From JAZFYD01 sp036443405 (GTDB lineage Bacteria > Planctomycetota > PLA2): a stretch of DNA of 59,968 nucleotides. Positions 36,286 to 45,249 of the stretch are shown one piece after another. The notes under the pieces are model-generated. The model was given only the letters and a program-made list of their open reading frames with translations, was not told the DNA's origin and did no database searches. The number at the start of each line of letters is the position of its first letter. The first letter of the stretch is position 1. Location of the stretch: contig JAZFYD010000125.1 in the NCBI GenBank assembly GCA_036443405.1, positions 1 to 59,968 of the forward strand, in the 5' to 3' direction. The translations under genes were made by a program, and so were the position numbers.

Positions 36286-37056
36286 ATGAAGTGGCGTGAT
36301 TTGATCGAGAGCCGGCCGTCGGCTCTTTGTGTCGGCCTGGACCCGGTGCCCGGCCGGCTACCCGACGACATGGACCCGCTCTCGTTTTGCCGCGAGGTGT
36401 TTGCGCTCACGCGCGAGTTCGCGGCGTGCTTCAAGCCCAACATCGGGTTCTTCGAGCGGTACGGACCCGAAGGTGTCGCGATGTTCGCCGACCTTGTTCG
36501 CGAGATCCGGGAGCAGGGGTTCGCCGTAATCTCCGACGTGAAACGAAGTGACATGGGCGGAACGGCGCAGGCTTACGCCGACGCGTTTTTCGGCGGCCCC
36601 TTCGACTCGGACGCGATCACCGTCAATCCGTTCCTGGGGCTCGACGCGCTCGAGCCGTATCGCCAAAAAGCGAAGGAGTGCGACGCCGGCGTGATCGTCC
36701 TGCTGCGCACCTCGAACCCCGGTGCGCCGGTGTTTCAGGACGCGGCCGAGGCAACGTTGGTGGAGGCGATCGCCGCCGAGCCGGCGTTCGGCGCGGTGGT
36801 TGGCGCGACGCATCCCGCCGACGGTGCTCGGCTGCGCGCGGCGTTACCCGAGACGTTTTTCCTGGTGCCGGGGTTCGGCGCGCAGGGCGGAGACGAAGGG
36901 CTTGCGGGATTTTTCGATGATCGCGGCCGCGGCGCGGTCGTCAGCTCGTCGCGCGGGATTCTGTACGCGGGCGAAGGCCAAAGCGATTGGCGCAGCGCCG
37001 TGGCTGCGGCTGCGGAAAAGGCACACACGACAATCGAAAGGGTGCGCAACAAATGA
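36286..37056 (+). CDS. pyrF: Orotidine 5'-phosphate decarboxylase, type 2
   Basis: A 256-residue enzyme for the last step of UMP synthesis. The type 2 subfamily signature is clear: 'SALCVGLDPVPGRLP', 'CFKPNIGFFERYG', catalytic 'VISDVKRSDMGGTAQAYADA' (Asp-Lys-Asp), 'DSDAITVNPFLGLDALEPY', 'FLVPGFGAQGG' and 'SSSRGILYAG'. TAGAAT ends 8 nt upstream of the ATG. Its stop overlaps the methyltransferase ATG (ATGA), so pyrF heads the run into the bacillithiol genes. Confidence 0.95.
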   Translation: MKWRDLIESRPSALCVGLDPVPGRLPDDMDPLSFCREVFALTREFAACFKPNIGFFERYGPEGVAMFADLVREIREQGFAVISDVKRSDMGGTAQAYADAFFGGPFDSDAITVNPFLGLDALEPYRQKAKECDAGVIVLLRTSNPGAPVFQDAAEATLVEAIAAEPAFGAVVGATHPADGARLRAALPETFFLVPGFGAQGGDEGLAGFFDDRGRGAVVSSSRGILYAGEGQSDWRSAVAAAAEKAHTTIERVRNK

Positions 37057-37754
37057 GCTGGTACGAGACGGCATTTCGCGGCGAGTATCTCGATCTCTAC
37101 TACCACCGCGACGACGAGGCCGCGAAGGGCGAGGCGGCCTTCGCCGCGGAGGCGCTCGGGCTGAAAGAGGGCGCGCGTGTTCTCGACCTCGCCTGCGGCG
37201 CGGGCCGTCACGTACGGGCGCTGCAGGAACTCGGCCACGACGTCGTCGGGTCGGACCTGTCTCCGGAACTCCTGGCGCGTGCGGAGCAGGTGCGGGGTGT
37301 GCGCGCCGACATGCGCACGCTGCCTTTCGGGGATGCGTTCGACGCGGTCACGTGTTTCTTCACGTCGTTCGGCTACTTCGACGAGGAAGGAAACCGCAGC
37401 ACGCTTGCGGCGGTGCACGCCGCGCTCAAACCTGGCGGCGCGTTTTTCCTGGACTTCATGAACGCAACGGCCGTCCGGGCGACGCTCAAGCCGGAAGGCA
37501 CGATCGAGCGCGACGGCAAGACGTTTCACCTGCGCCGCCGCATCGAAGACGGGCGCGTGTTGAAAGAGGTGCGTTTCGAAGGCGACGCGGGTGCAAAGAG
37601 TTACACCGAGTCCGTCCGCCTCTACCTGCACCAGGACCTCGTGCGCCTCTTGGTCGCGGCGGGCTTCGACATCCTTGCGGCGTACGGCGACTTCGACGGC
37701 TCGGACTTCACGACCGACAGCCCGCGCTGCATTCTCGTTTCGCGAAAGGCCTGA
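37053..37754 (+). CDS. SAM-dependent methyltransferase coupled to bacillithiol genes
   Basis: A 233-residue class I methyltransferase. Motif I 'VLDLACGAGRHVRAL' (about residue 45), motif II region 'DVVGSDLSPELLARAE', 'VRADMRTLPFGDAFDAVTCFFTSFGYF' and 'LKPGGAFFLDFMN' are typical. The C-terminal half 'FHLRRRIEDGRVLKEVRFEG', 'RLYLHQDLVRLLVAAGFDI' fits the small-molecule methyltransferase group. It overlaps pyrF by 4 bp and bshC by 1 bp (TGATG), tight coupling that suggests it modifies bacillithiol or an intermediate; N-methyl-bacillithiol is known from green sulfur bacteria. That link is inference. Confidence 0.85.
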   Translation: MSWYETAFRGEYLDLYYHRDDEAAKGEAAFAAEALGLKEGARVLDLACGAGRHVRALQELGHDVVGSDLSPELLARAEQVRGVRADMRTLPFGDAFDAVTCFFTSFGYFDEEGNRSTLAAVHAALKPGGAFFLDFMNATAVRATLKPEGTIERDGKTFHLRRRIEDGRVLKEVRFEGDAGAKSYTESVRLYLHQDLVRLLVAAGFDILAAYGDFDGSDFTTDSPRCILVSRKA

Positions 37755-39220
37755 TGGCGCTCGACGTCGCGACGATTCCGTATTCGCGTCTCGATCCCGG
37801 GAACGGACTGGCGCGTCGTTATCTGACCGAGCCGGACCGCGTGCTTCCGCTTTTTGCGCACGACTATCGGGACCCGCGCGCGCTGCGGGCGTTTGCCGAC
37901 GAGTGCCTTTCCGCGAAGTCACGCTTGGCCGGTGCGCTCGAGAAGTACAACGCCGATGTCGGTGGCGACGCGGATGCGGCGCGGCGTGTCGAGGGCGGCG
38001 GGCTCTGCGTGATCAGCGGGCAGCAGGCCGGGCTCCTGTACGGCCCCGCATACACGACATACAAGCTGCTCACCGTGATCAACCTCGCGCGCGTGCTCAC
38101 GGCGGAGTTGCGCGAGCCGGTGACGCCGGTGTTTTGGGTGGAGAGCGAGGATCACGACTGGGCGGAGGTCAACCGGTTCTTTCTCGGCGAGCGCCGTTTC
38201 GCGTTGCAGGCCGATGTTCCCGCGGGCACACCGGTCTCCGACATCGAAGCCGACCCGGCGTCGCTGCTCGCGGAACTGCGCGAGGCGCTGGGCGACGGGG
38301 ATGCGTGGTCGCTTGTCGAGCCCGAGGCGAACGTGGCCCGTTGGCACGTGCGCAATCTCGCGCGGCTCGTCGCGGGACGTGGCGTCGTGTTCGTCGAGCC
38401 GAGGATGTTGCGCGAACCGATGCGCGACCTTGCGGAAGACATCGCGAAAAAGAGCGAAGCGATCGACGAGGCGCTGCGGCGTGACACCGGATTCGAGCCG
38501 GCGCTTTCGGCGCCCGGCGGGGCGTACCTGTTCTCGGGCGAGGGCGGCGTGCGGCGCCGGCTGGCGCGCGGCGACTCGGTTCCCGACGCATGGTCCACCG
38601 ATGTCGTCTCGCGGGTGCTCGTTCAGAACGCGGCGTTTCGTCCGCTGGCGGCGGTGTGCGGTCCGGGCGAGATTCGTTATTGGGCGCAGCTCAAGCCGGT
38701 GCACGAGTTGTTCGGCGTGCCGATGCCCGCGGTGGTGCCGCGCGATGCAGCGACGCTGATCGAACCGTCGGCGTCCCGCGACGCGGCGAAACTCGGGCTC
38801 GCGCTCGACGACGTCGTGTCCGGCGAGACGACCCGGCCGGAGAGCGCCGCGGCCGCGGATCCGTTGTCGGAGCGGCTGCGCGGACTGGCCGACGAAGCGA
38901 AGAAACTCTTCGGCGCGGTGGACGACGGTTCGCTCGACCTCCCCGGCGATGCACAAAAACCTTTCCGCCGCACGGTCGGCCGCCTCGAGGAGGATCTCGC
39001 GAAGCTCGCGGGCCGAATCGATGCGGCGCGCGCGGAGCAAAAAGGCGTGGGCAAGAAGCGCTACGACAAGCTTCTTGCCGCACTGCGCCCGCGCGGCCGG
39101 CTCCAGGAGCGGTCGCAGTCGATCTTCCCGGCGCTCCTACGCCACGGGCCCGGACTCGTCGACGAACTTCTGCGATCTTTCGACCCTTACGAGTTCGGCC
39201 ACTATCTTGTGATGCTGTGA
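37754..39220 (+). CDS. bshC: Bacillithiol synthase (cysteine-adding enzyme)
   Basis: A 488-residue BshC, which joins cysteine to glucosaminyl-malate to finish bacillithiol. Diagnostic stretches: 'CVISGQQAGLLYGPAYTTYKLLT' region (GQQ-x-GL-x-GP-xYT), 'PVFWVESEDHDWAEVN', 'AVCGPGEIRYWAQLKPVHELFGVPMP', 'PRGRLQERSQSIFPALLRHG' and the ending 'DPYEFGHYLVML'. Length slightly below B. subtilis BshC (about 539). ATG overlaps the methyltransferase stop; its stop overlaps bshB1's GTG. Confidence 0.93.
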   Translation: MALDVATIPYSRLDPGNGLARRYLTEPDRVLPLFAHDYRDPRALRAFADECLSAKSRLAGALEKYNADVGGDADAARRVEGGGLCVISGQQAGLLYGPAYTTYKLLTVINLARVLTAELREPVTPVFWVESEDHDWAEVNRFFLGERRFALQADVPAGTPVSDIEADPASLLAELREALGDGDAWSLVEPEANVARWHVRNLARLVAGRGVVFVEPRMLREPMRDLAEDIAKKSEAIDEALRRDTGFEPALSAPGGAYLFSGEGGVRRRLARGDSVPDAWSTDVVSRVLVQNAAFRPLAAVCGPGEIRYWAQLKPVHELFGVPMPAVVPRDAATLIEPSASRDAAKLGLALDDVVSGETTRPESAAAADPLSERLRGLADEAKKLFGAVDDGSLDLPGDAQKPFRRTVGRLEEDLAKLAGRIDAARAEQKGVGKKRYDKLLAALRPRGRLQERSQSIFPALLRHGPGLVDELLRSFDPYEFGHYLVML

Positions 39221-39939
39221 ATGCCACGGAGATCCTTGCGGTCGGGGCGCACCCCGACGACATCGAGCTTTCTTGCGGCGGGCTTCTGCTGCAGATGGCC
39301 GAGCGCGGGTATCGCTTTTCGATGATCGATCTCACCGCGGGCGAAAAGGGCTCCCGGGGAACACGGGAACTGCGCGCGCAAGAGGCGAAGGCCGCAGCCG
39401 AACTCATGGGCGCGTCGGCGCGGGAATGCCTGGGGCTGCCCGACACGAAGCTCGCGGCGACCGAAGGCGCCGTGAAGCTCATGGTCGAGTGCTTGCGCAA
39501 GTACCGCCCCAAGCTCGTCGTTTCGATGAGCCGCGACGACGCCCATCCGGATCACGCCGCCGCCGCTCACATCGTGGATCGCGCCGTGTTTTTCTCCGGG
39601 CTCAAGAACTTCGAGGCCGATGGTGCGCCCCATCGCGTGCGGCGGGTGATCCGCTACTCCCGCCAGCCGGAGTTCCGCCCGAGCTTCGTCGTGGACATCT
39701 CCGACGCCGTCGAAAAAAAGCTCGCGGCGGTCCGGTGTTACGGATCCCAGTTCACCCGCATCCAAGAGGGATACAGGACACCGATCAGCGCGCCGGACTT
39801 CGAGGAGGACCTGCGCGCCTTCTGGCGTTTTCACGGCATGAGCATCGGAGCGATCTACGCCGAGCCCTATCAGATGGACGGTCCGCCCGCGGTTCCCGAT
39901 CCCATTGCGGCGCTGTGCGAACAAAGGCGGGACTTTTGA
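39217..39939 (+). CDS. bshB1: N-acetylglucosaminyl-malate deacetylase BshB1
   Basis: A 240-residue zinc-dependent LmbE/PIG-L family deacetylase. 'ILAVGAHPDDIELSCGGLL' (His-x-x-Asp-Asp metal site), 'LTAGEKGSRGTRELRAQEA', 'LGLPDTKL', 'SRDDAHPDHAAAAHIV' (third ligand) and 'YGSQFTRIQEGYRTPIS' are BshB1-type. GTG start overlaps the bshC stop (GTGA). Sits between bshC and bshA. Confidence 0.93.
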   Translation: MNATEILAVGAHPDDIELSCGGLLLQMAERGYRFSMIDLTAGEKGSRGTRELRAQEAKAAAELMGASARECLGLPDTKLAATEGAVKLMVECLRKYRPKLVVSMSRDDAHPDHAAAAHIVDRAVFFSGLKNFEADGAPHRVRRVIRYSRQPEFRPSFVVDISDAVEKKLAAVRCYGSQFTRIQEGYRTPISAPDFEEDLRAFWRFHGMSIGAIYAEPYQMDGPPAVPDPIAALCEQRRDF

Positions 39940-39972
39940 TCGTGCGACTATCTGCACGCGCGGCATGACGCC

Positions 39973-41097
39973 ATGAAAATCGCAATCGCCTGTTACCCGA
40001 CGTACGGCGGCTCCGGTGTCGTCGCGACCGAACTCGGCCTCGCGCTCGCCGAACGCGACCACGAGATCCACTTCCTCTCGTATCAACCGCCCCAACGCTT
40101 GGGCGAGGGTGTCTACAGGCCCGGCGTTCACTACCACGAGGTCCAGGTCACGGCGTACCCGCTGTTTCGATACCCGCCGTACGATCTCGCGCTCGCCTCG
40201 AAGCTCGTCGAGGTCGTCGAGGCCTACGACGTCGACATCATTCATGCGCACTACGCGATTCCGCACGCGGTCTCGGCGGTGCTCGCGCGCGATATGCTCG
40301 GCAACGGTGTGAAGGTGCTGACAACCTTGCACGGCACCGACGTCACGCTCGTCGGCCAGGACCCGAGCTACCTGCCCGCGACGCGCTACGGCCTCCAGCG
40401 ATCCGACATGGTGACGGCGGTTTCCGCGCACCTGAGGTCCGAGACCCACAGGCTGCTCTGCGAAGACTGCGACATTCGCGTGATCCACAACTTCGTCAAC
40501 ACCGACCGCTACAGGCCGCGGCCGTGCGACAAGACACGCGCGCTTTACGCCGAGGAGGACGAGCGCATCCTCTTGCACGTCAGCAACTTCCGTCCGGTGA
40601 AGCGTGTCGAGGATGTCGTGCGCATCTTCGCGCGTGTCGCCGAGCGCGTACCCGCCAAGCTCGTGATGGTCGGCGATGGGCCCGAGCGGCCGCGCGCGGA
40701 GGCGCTTGCCGCGGAACTGGGCCTTTCCGATCGCGTCGCATTCCTCGGACAGCAAGGTGCGATCGAGGAGCTCATGAACTGCGCCGACCTCTTCGTGCTG
40801 CCGTCGGAATCGGAGAGCTTCGGGTTGGCAGCGCTGGAGGCGATGGCGTGCGGGGTGCCGCCGGTGGCGAGCCGGCTGGGCGGGCTGCCCGAGGTTGTCG
40901 AGGACGGCGTGTCCGGCTTGCTCGAGCCGCGGGACCAACTGGACCGTTTGGCGGACCGTGCGACGGAACTCCTCCTCGACCGCGACGCATACCGTTCGAT
41001 GGCCGAAGCCGCGCGGGTTCGGGCTGTGGAGTGTTTCGGCCGATCCTTAGGTATTGCCGCCTATGAATCCGCCTACCGGGAACTCCTCGTCTCATAA
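39973..41097 (+). CDS. bshA: L-malate glucosyltransferase BshA
   Basis: A 374-residue GT4 glycosyltransferase that joins GlcNAc to L-malate, the first step to bacillithiol. 'CYPTYGGSGVVATELGLALA', 'HEIHFLSYQPPQRL', 'DIIHAHYAIPHAVSAVLA', 'TTLHGTDVTLVGQDPSYLP', 'HNFVNTDRYRP', and the C-terminal 'SESESFGLAALEAMACGVPPVAS' and 'GLPEVVEDGVSGLL' match BshA rather than generic GT4 enzymes. Its last 35 bp overlap the start of the sigma-factor gene. Confidence 0.93.
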   Translation: MKIAIACYPTYGGSGVVATELGLALAERDHEIHFLSYQPPQRLGEGVYRPGVHYHEVQVTAYPLFRYPPYDLALASKLVEVVEAYDVDIIHAHYAIPHAVSAVLARDMLGNGVKVLTTLHGTDVTLVGQDPSYLPATRYGLQRSDMVTAVSAHLRSETHRLLCEDCDIRVIHNFVNTDRYRPRPCDKTRALYAEEDERILLHVSNFRPVKRVEDVVRIFARVAERVPAKLVMVGDGPERPRAEALAAELGLSDRVAFLGQQGAIEELMNCADLFVLPSESESFGLAALEAMACGVPPVASRLGGLPEVVEDGVSGLLEPRDQLDRLADRATELLLDRDAYRSMAEAARVRAVECFGRSLGIAAYESAYRELLVS

Positions 41098-42037
41098 GTC
41101 TCAAAACGGACGCTTTCCCTCCTCAACCCATTTGCCTCGGCCGCCGAAAAAGGAACGCGGCCACAAGGCCCCCCTGCGGTTTGATTGCAGACCGTGGGCG
41201 CAACTGGAGGAAGGCATCATCGAGGACAGGACGGCGCTCAACGCGTACCTGAAAGAGATCAACAGGGTATCGCTGCTGACGGCCGAGGGAGAGCGAGAGC
41301 TCGCCATTCGGATTCAGGAGAATGCCGATCTCGAGGCACGCGAGCAGATGATCAAGGCCAATTTGCGCCTTGTCGTCTCCATCGCAAAGAACTATTCGGG
41401 CCGCGGCCTGACCCTGATGGACCTCATCGAAGAGGGGAACGTCGGGCTCATGCGGGCGGTCGAGAAGTTCGATCCCGCGGAGGAGACGCGATTCTCGACG
41501 TACGCGACCTGGTGGATCAAGCAATCCATCCGCCGCGCGCTGGTGAACACGGTCAAGACGGTCCGCATTCCGTCCTACCTCGTCGAGGTGATCAGGCGGA
41601 TGCGTTACAAGCGCGCCGAGCTCGAGCAGACGCTCGGCCGCACGCCGACGGTCGAAGAGCTCGCGAAGGGGCTCGACATACCGCAGGACAACATGCGTAT
41701 CCTAAAACGTGCGATCGCCGCGGCGCAGACCGGCAGCGGCACGGTGAGTCTCGACGCGATGCCGACGGCGCAGGAGACAATCGTCGACGATCAGATGGAA
41801 ACGCCCGACGCGGCGTTTTTCCATCGCTACAACCTCGACCACCTCGGCTCGCTGCTCGATTCCGTCAGCGATCGCGAGGCGATGATCCTGCGGCTGAGGT
41901 TCGGGCTGAACCCCGAACAAAAAGAGCCGCTGACTCTCAAGGAGATCGGCAAGCGCATCGGGCTGACCCGCGAGCGCGTGCGCCAGATCGAAGCCGAAGC
42001 GCTGCGCCGGCTGCACCGCGCGATCCAGGTCATCTGA
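41063..42037 (+). CDS. RpoD-type sigma-70 factor (region 1.1 lacking)
   Basis: 324 residues. Region 1.2 'TALNAYLKEINRVSLLTAEGE', region 2 'NLRLVVSIAKNYSGRGLTLMDLIEEGNVGLMRAVEKFD' and 'FSTYATWWIKQSIRRAL', region 3 'ELEQTLGRTPTVEELAKGL', region 4.2 'LTLKEIGKRIGLTRERVRQIEAEALRRL'. The first 45 residues are basic and non-conserved and there is no acidic region 1.1, so it is either a short primary sigma or a group 2 factor. ATG 41063 lies inside bshA, giving a 35-bp overlap; a TTG 9 bp earlier is an alternative. The overlap ties sigma-factor synthesis to thiol synthesis. Confidence 0.93.
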   Translation: MNPPTGNSSSHKSQNGRFPSSTHLPRPPKKERGHKAPLRFDCRPWAQLEEGIIEDRTALNAYLKEINRVSLLTAEGERELAIRIQENADLEAREQMIKANLRLVVSIAKNYSGRGLTLMDLIEEGNVGLMRAVEKFDPAEETRFSTYATWWIKQSIRRALVNTVKTVRIPSYLVEVIRRMRYKRAELEQTLGRTPTVEELAKGLDIPQDNMRILKRAIAAAQTGSGTVSLDAMPTAQETIVDDQMETPDAAFFHRYNLDHLGSLLDSVSDREAMILRLRFGLNPEQKEPLTLKEIGKRIGLTRERVRQIEAEALRRLHRAIQVI

Positions 42038-42111
42038 GTTCGCGGCCCGATAAGCCATCCCGTTCGGCGCGTCGCGGACGCTGCGCGCCGTGAGGGTGAT
42101 CCGCGCCGGCG

Positions 42112-43260
42112 CTATCGCGTCAGGTCTTTCGCGCGACTGAGCGCGAGGAAGCGGCTCTGCGGGTCGAAGGTGAAACCCACCCACTCCTCCGGCGGATCCT
42201 TGAGGATGGCGCGCGCGGCGCGTCCGGCGGCCGCGCGGATCTTGTCGCCGGTAAGGCCGCGCACGTCGAGGTCTCCACCGAGCGCTTTTTGAAGCGCCGC
42301 GAGTGCGCCTTTGGCTTTTTGCGTTTGCGCGAGCGCAACGGCGGCGCGTGCGTTGTCCGCGTGGCGGATCACCGCGAGATGCACGAGCGCGTCGAGCGCT
42401 TTTTGGTTTACGTGCTTGCCGTTTGAAACCCGTGCGTTGAGCGCGCGCTGCGTCATTTGCAAAAGCTCGAACACCGCGTATTCGCCGGCGACGTACTGCT
42501 GAAACTTCTCGTCGCTCAGGTTGCCTTTCTCGTCGCCCCAGTCCCGCATCGCGATCGGGTTCGCCGCGGCCTTGAACGAGAGCGCGCGGCCGTCCCCCAC
42601 GCTGACGAGCGATCCCAGCGTGGGCGCCCCACGCGCGTCGCCGGCGAGGTTGATGGCGCCGGTTGGTCCGCGCCGAAAGAGCACGGCGACCTCGACGTCC
42701 CAAAGCGACAAGATCTCGCGGGAGTAGGCGCCCGCGTCGCGACCGTCGTCCCGGTAAACCTGTGGCGTGGTCGTCAGGTGCACCGTGCCGCGCTCGAAAT
42801 CGGAAAACGGCTCGGCGGGCATGAAGCGCGGCGAGACCTTCACGGCATGCAGGACGACGTTGCCGCGTTTCGCGAGAATGCGGAAGGTCCCCGTCGGCTT
42901 GCCTTTCCACGCGAGCGGTTCGCCGTCCAACGACGCGCCGCCCGGCGCGATGCCGAGCCTGCGCCGCCCCTTCAGTTTTTGAATCACGATGGGTTTGCCG
43001 CGGGGGGACGTCAACGGCTCCTGCGTCGCAAAAAACGAAACTTCGAGCGAGCCGCCTTTCAATTCGAACTCGATCTCGATCCCCTCGATGCCGTCGTCGG
43101 GTAGGCCGCGCGAGACGATCCAGCCTTTTTTGGGGAGCCGGAGTGACCCCCCCTTCGGCGTCGTCGGCGTGCCGACGTACCAACGTTCCGCGCGCAGCGG
43201 TGCGTCGAACGTCTCGAACCCGGGCGCGGCGACGGTGAGGGCGAGCAGAAGCGCAACCAC
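42112..43260 (-). CDS. Secreted protein of unknown function
   Basis: 382 residues. After a signal ('VVALLLALTVAAPG') comes a beta-sandwich-like part ('IEFELKGGSLEVSFFATQ', 'KGRRRLGIAPGGASLDGE', 'FRILAKRGNVVLHAVKVSP') reminiscent of lectin/jelly-roll domains, then a mixed region with 'LSLWDVEVAVLFRRGPTGAINLAG' and a helical C-terminus ('LVHLAVIRHADNARAAVALAQ'). No family recognised. I start at GTG 43260, which begins the signal and lies exactly 6 nt from a TATACT; the open frame extends to 43335 but is not protein-like there. Confidence 0.68.
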   Translation of the reverse strand: MVALLLALTVAAPGFETFDAPLRAERWYVGTPTTPKGGSLRLPKKGWIVSRGLPDDGIEGIEIEFELKGGSLEVSFFATQEPLTSPRGKPIVIQKLKGRRRLGIAPGGASLDGEPLAWKGKPTGTFRILAKRGNVVLHAVKVSPRFMPAEPFSDFERGTVHLTTTPQVYRDDGRDAGAYSREILSLWDVEVAVLFRRGPTGAINLAGDARGAPTLGSLVSVGDGRALSFKAAANPIAMRDWGDEKGNLSDEKFQQYVAGEYAVFELLQMTQRALNARVSNGKHVNQKALDALVHLAVIRHADNARAAVALAQTQKAKGALAALQKALGGDLDVRGLTGDKIRAAAGRAARAILKDPPEEWVGFTFDPQSRFLALSRAKDLTR

Positions 43261-43266
43261 GAATCG

Positions 43267-43272
43267 AGTATA
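43267..43272 (-). promoter_or_regulatory. -10 element TATACT, 6 nt before a secreted-protein gene
   Basis: Minus-strand TATACT (43272-43267) ends 6 nt before GTG 43260, the same geometry as at 3526/3547 and at scpA. On the other strand TACACT (43340-43345) lies 10 nt before the hemW GTG. Confidence 0.55.
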
Positions 43273-43355
43273 GCGCGGTGTGGCATCCGGTTTGTTCGCC
43301 CAAACGCAGGGGCCGCACCCGGATTCTCCCCGCACGCTCTACACTCGTTCTCCGC

Positions 43356-44510
43356 GTGTCCGATTCGATCTACGTCCACATCCCCTTTTGCGAAACGAAG
43401 TGTCCGTACTGCGACTTCAACTCGTTCGCCGTCGAGGGCCGCGACGTGGACGGATACATCGACGCGCTTGTCCGCGAGTTCGAATCGCGCGGCGTCCCGA
43501 GCGACCCCCCCACTGTATTTGTCGGCGGCGGCACGCCGACGGTGATCGAGCCGGACCAGATCGATCGCTACCTCACCGCGCTGACACGGCACTTTGCGAA
43601 AAACCCGGCGCGCGAGTTCACGGTGGAGGCAAACCCCGGTTCGTTGACACCCGCGAAGGTCGCGGTGTTGAAGCGACACGGCGTTAACCGCATGAGCATT
43701 GGCGCGCAGGCGTTTCAGGAAAAACACCTACGGCGGCTCGGACGTGTACACGAGGTGCGTGACACAGAGGACGCGTGGCGCATGGCGCACGAAGGCGGCA
43801 TCGAAAACGTCAACCTCGATTTCATCTTCGCAGTTCCCGGCATGGTGTTCGGCGAGTGGGTCGACACGCTCGCGCGCGCGGTCGACCTCGGGGCAGAACA
43901 TCTGTCGTGCTACGCGCTGATCTTCGAACCCGGGACCGAGTTTTTTGCGCGGCGTTCGGCGGGCCGCATGACGGCGACTCCGGAGCGGCTGGAGCTCGCG
44001 ATGTTCCGGTACACCGAGCGCGCGCTGCGGTTGGCCGGACTCGATCGCTACGAAGTGTCGAACTACGCGCGGCCCGGACTCGAGTGCCAACACAACCTCA
44101 GGTACTGGCGCAACGAGAGTTATGCCGGATTCGGCGCCGGTGCGTTCAGCTACCAGGACGGCGAACGATTCGGGAATGAACGAAACCTTGCGCGCTACGC
44201 GGACCGCGTACGCGCGACCGGCGACGCGGTGAACACGCGCGAACGGCTGCAGGCAAATGACGCCGCAGCCGAGACGATCGTGCTCGGTTTGCGCACAGCT
44301 AAGGGAGTGTCGCTCCCCGAGGTGGCCGAACGATTCGATGTCGACCTACAGGGGTTGTTCGGCGAAACCATCGCAAACCTCCAACGCGGCGGCTTCTTGA
44401 TGGGTCAACCCGAGGGGCCGGCGGCCGACTTGCGTCTGACGCGACGCGGGTGGCGTGTCGCGGACGCCGTGATGGGCGAATTTCTGGGCTCGCCCCGCGA
44501 CCTCCAGTAG
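43356..44510 (+). CDS. hemW: Radical SAM haem chaperone HemW
   Basis: A 384-residue HemN-like protein of the HemW group. The radical-SAM cysteines are in 'IPFCETKCPYCDFNSF' (C-x3-C-x2-C), followed by 'VFVGGGTPTVIEPDQI', 'FTVEANPGSLTPAKVAVL', 'MSIGAQAFQEKHLRRLGR', 'NVNLDFIFAVPGM', 'CYALIFEPGTEFFA' and 'YEVSNYARPGLECQHNLRYW'. HemW inserts haem into respiratory proteins; it is not the oxygen-independent coproporphyrinogen oxidase. GTG 43356 chosen since homology begins there. Confidence 0.93.
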   Translation: MSDSIYVHIPFCETKCPYCDFNSFAVEGRDVDGYIDALVREFESRGVPSDPPTVFVGGGTPTVIEPDQIDRYLTALTRHFAKNPAREFTVEANPGSLTPAKVAVLKRHGVNRMSIGAQAFQEKHLRRLGRVHEVRDTEDAWRMAHEGGIENVNLDFIFAVPGMVFGEWVDTLARAVDLGAEHLSCYALIFEPGTEFFARRSAGRMTATPERLELAMFRYTERALRLAGLDRYEVSNYARPGLECQHNLRYWRNESYAGFGAGAFSYQDGERFGNERNLARYADRVRATGDAVNTRERLQANDAAAETIVLGLRTAKGVSLPEVAERFDVDLQGLFGETIANLQRGGFLMGQPEGPAADLRLTRRGWRVADAVMGEFLGSPRDLQ

Positions 44511-44515
44511 CGCGG

Positions 44516-45244
44516 CTACTTGCCGAGGCGCAGGCGCTCGCCGAGGATGCGCGGGAGCTTGTTCTCCTCGATCGCGGCGATCGCCCCCTCGACGTCATAC
44601 GGAACGCGTTTCACCCAGATCTTCTGGGCGTCCGTGTCGTAGACCGCATAGGCCGCGTCGGGGTTCTCGTCCCGCGGCTGCCCGACGGAGCCGACGTTGA
44701 CGAGGACCTTGTCGCAACCGGCGACATCGATCTCGGACTCCATCGTCCAGGTGACCGCCCCGTCTTTGAGCTGAAAGCTGATCGGGATGTGGCTGTGGCC
44801 CACGAACCCGCACGTGTTGACCATCTCCTGCAGGCTGAGGTGCGCGTCGTACTGGGTCTGGATGTAGTCGAACGCGCCAGCATCGTAAATCGTTGCGTGC
44901 GAAAGGGTTACGTGCGTGTCGACGTTCACGAGGAGCGGCAGCCGCTCGAGGTACTCGAGATCCTCCTGGCTGAGCTGCGCGCGCGTCCACAACACGGCGG
45001 ACTTCGCGTAGGTGTTGAAGAACTCGAGGGTGAGTTTTTCGCAGACCGCGAAGTCGTGGTTCCCGGCGACGACGTGGGCGCAGAGCTCGCGGGTCCGCTC
45101 GACGCACTCCTTGGGGTGCGCCCCATATCCGACGAGATCCCCCGTGCAGATATAGGTATCAATCTGCTCGGATTGGTAAGCCTCCAAGACCGCTTCGAGC
45201 GCGTGGAGGTTGGCGTGGATGTCCCCGAAAATTCCGTAGCGCAC
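44516..45244 (-). CDS. Calcineurin-like phosphoesterase (YfcE/MJ0936-type)
   Basis: 242 residues. Metallophosphatase motifs: 'GIFGDIHANLHALEAVLE' (D-x-H), 'CTGDLVGYGAHP' (G-D), 'VVAGNHDFAV' (GNH-D), 'LSHATIY' and 'GFVGHSHIPISF' (GH-x-H), 'VNVGSVGQPRDENPDAAYAVY'. It should hydrolyse a phosphodiester or phosphomonoester with two metals; substrate unknown. GTG start. Five bp after the permease gene in the acyP-permease-phosphoesterase operon. Confidence 0.9.
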   Translation of the reverse strand: MRYGIFGDIHANLHALEAVLEAYQSEQIDTYICTGDLVGYGAHPKECVERTRELCAHVVAGNHDFAVCEKLTLEFFNTYAKSAVLWTRAQLSQEDLEYLERLPLLVNVDTHVTLSHATIYDAGAFDYIQTQYDAHLSLQEMVNTCGFVGHSHIPISFQLKDGAVTWTMESEIDVAGCDKVLVNVGSVGQPRDENPDAAYAVYDTDAQKIWVKRVPYDVEGAIAAIEENKLPRILGERLRLGK

Positions 45245-45249
45245 TATTC

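Noticed and set aside
39202..40938. A 578-codon minus-strand frame
   Set aside because: Antisense to bshB1 and bshA, which carry clear family motifs.
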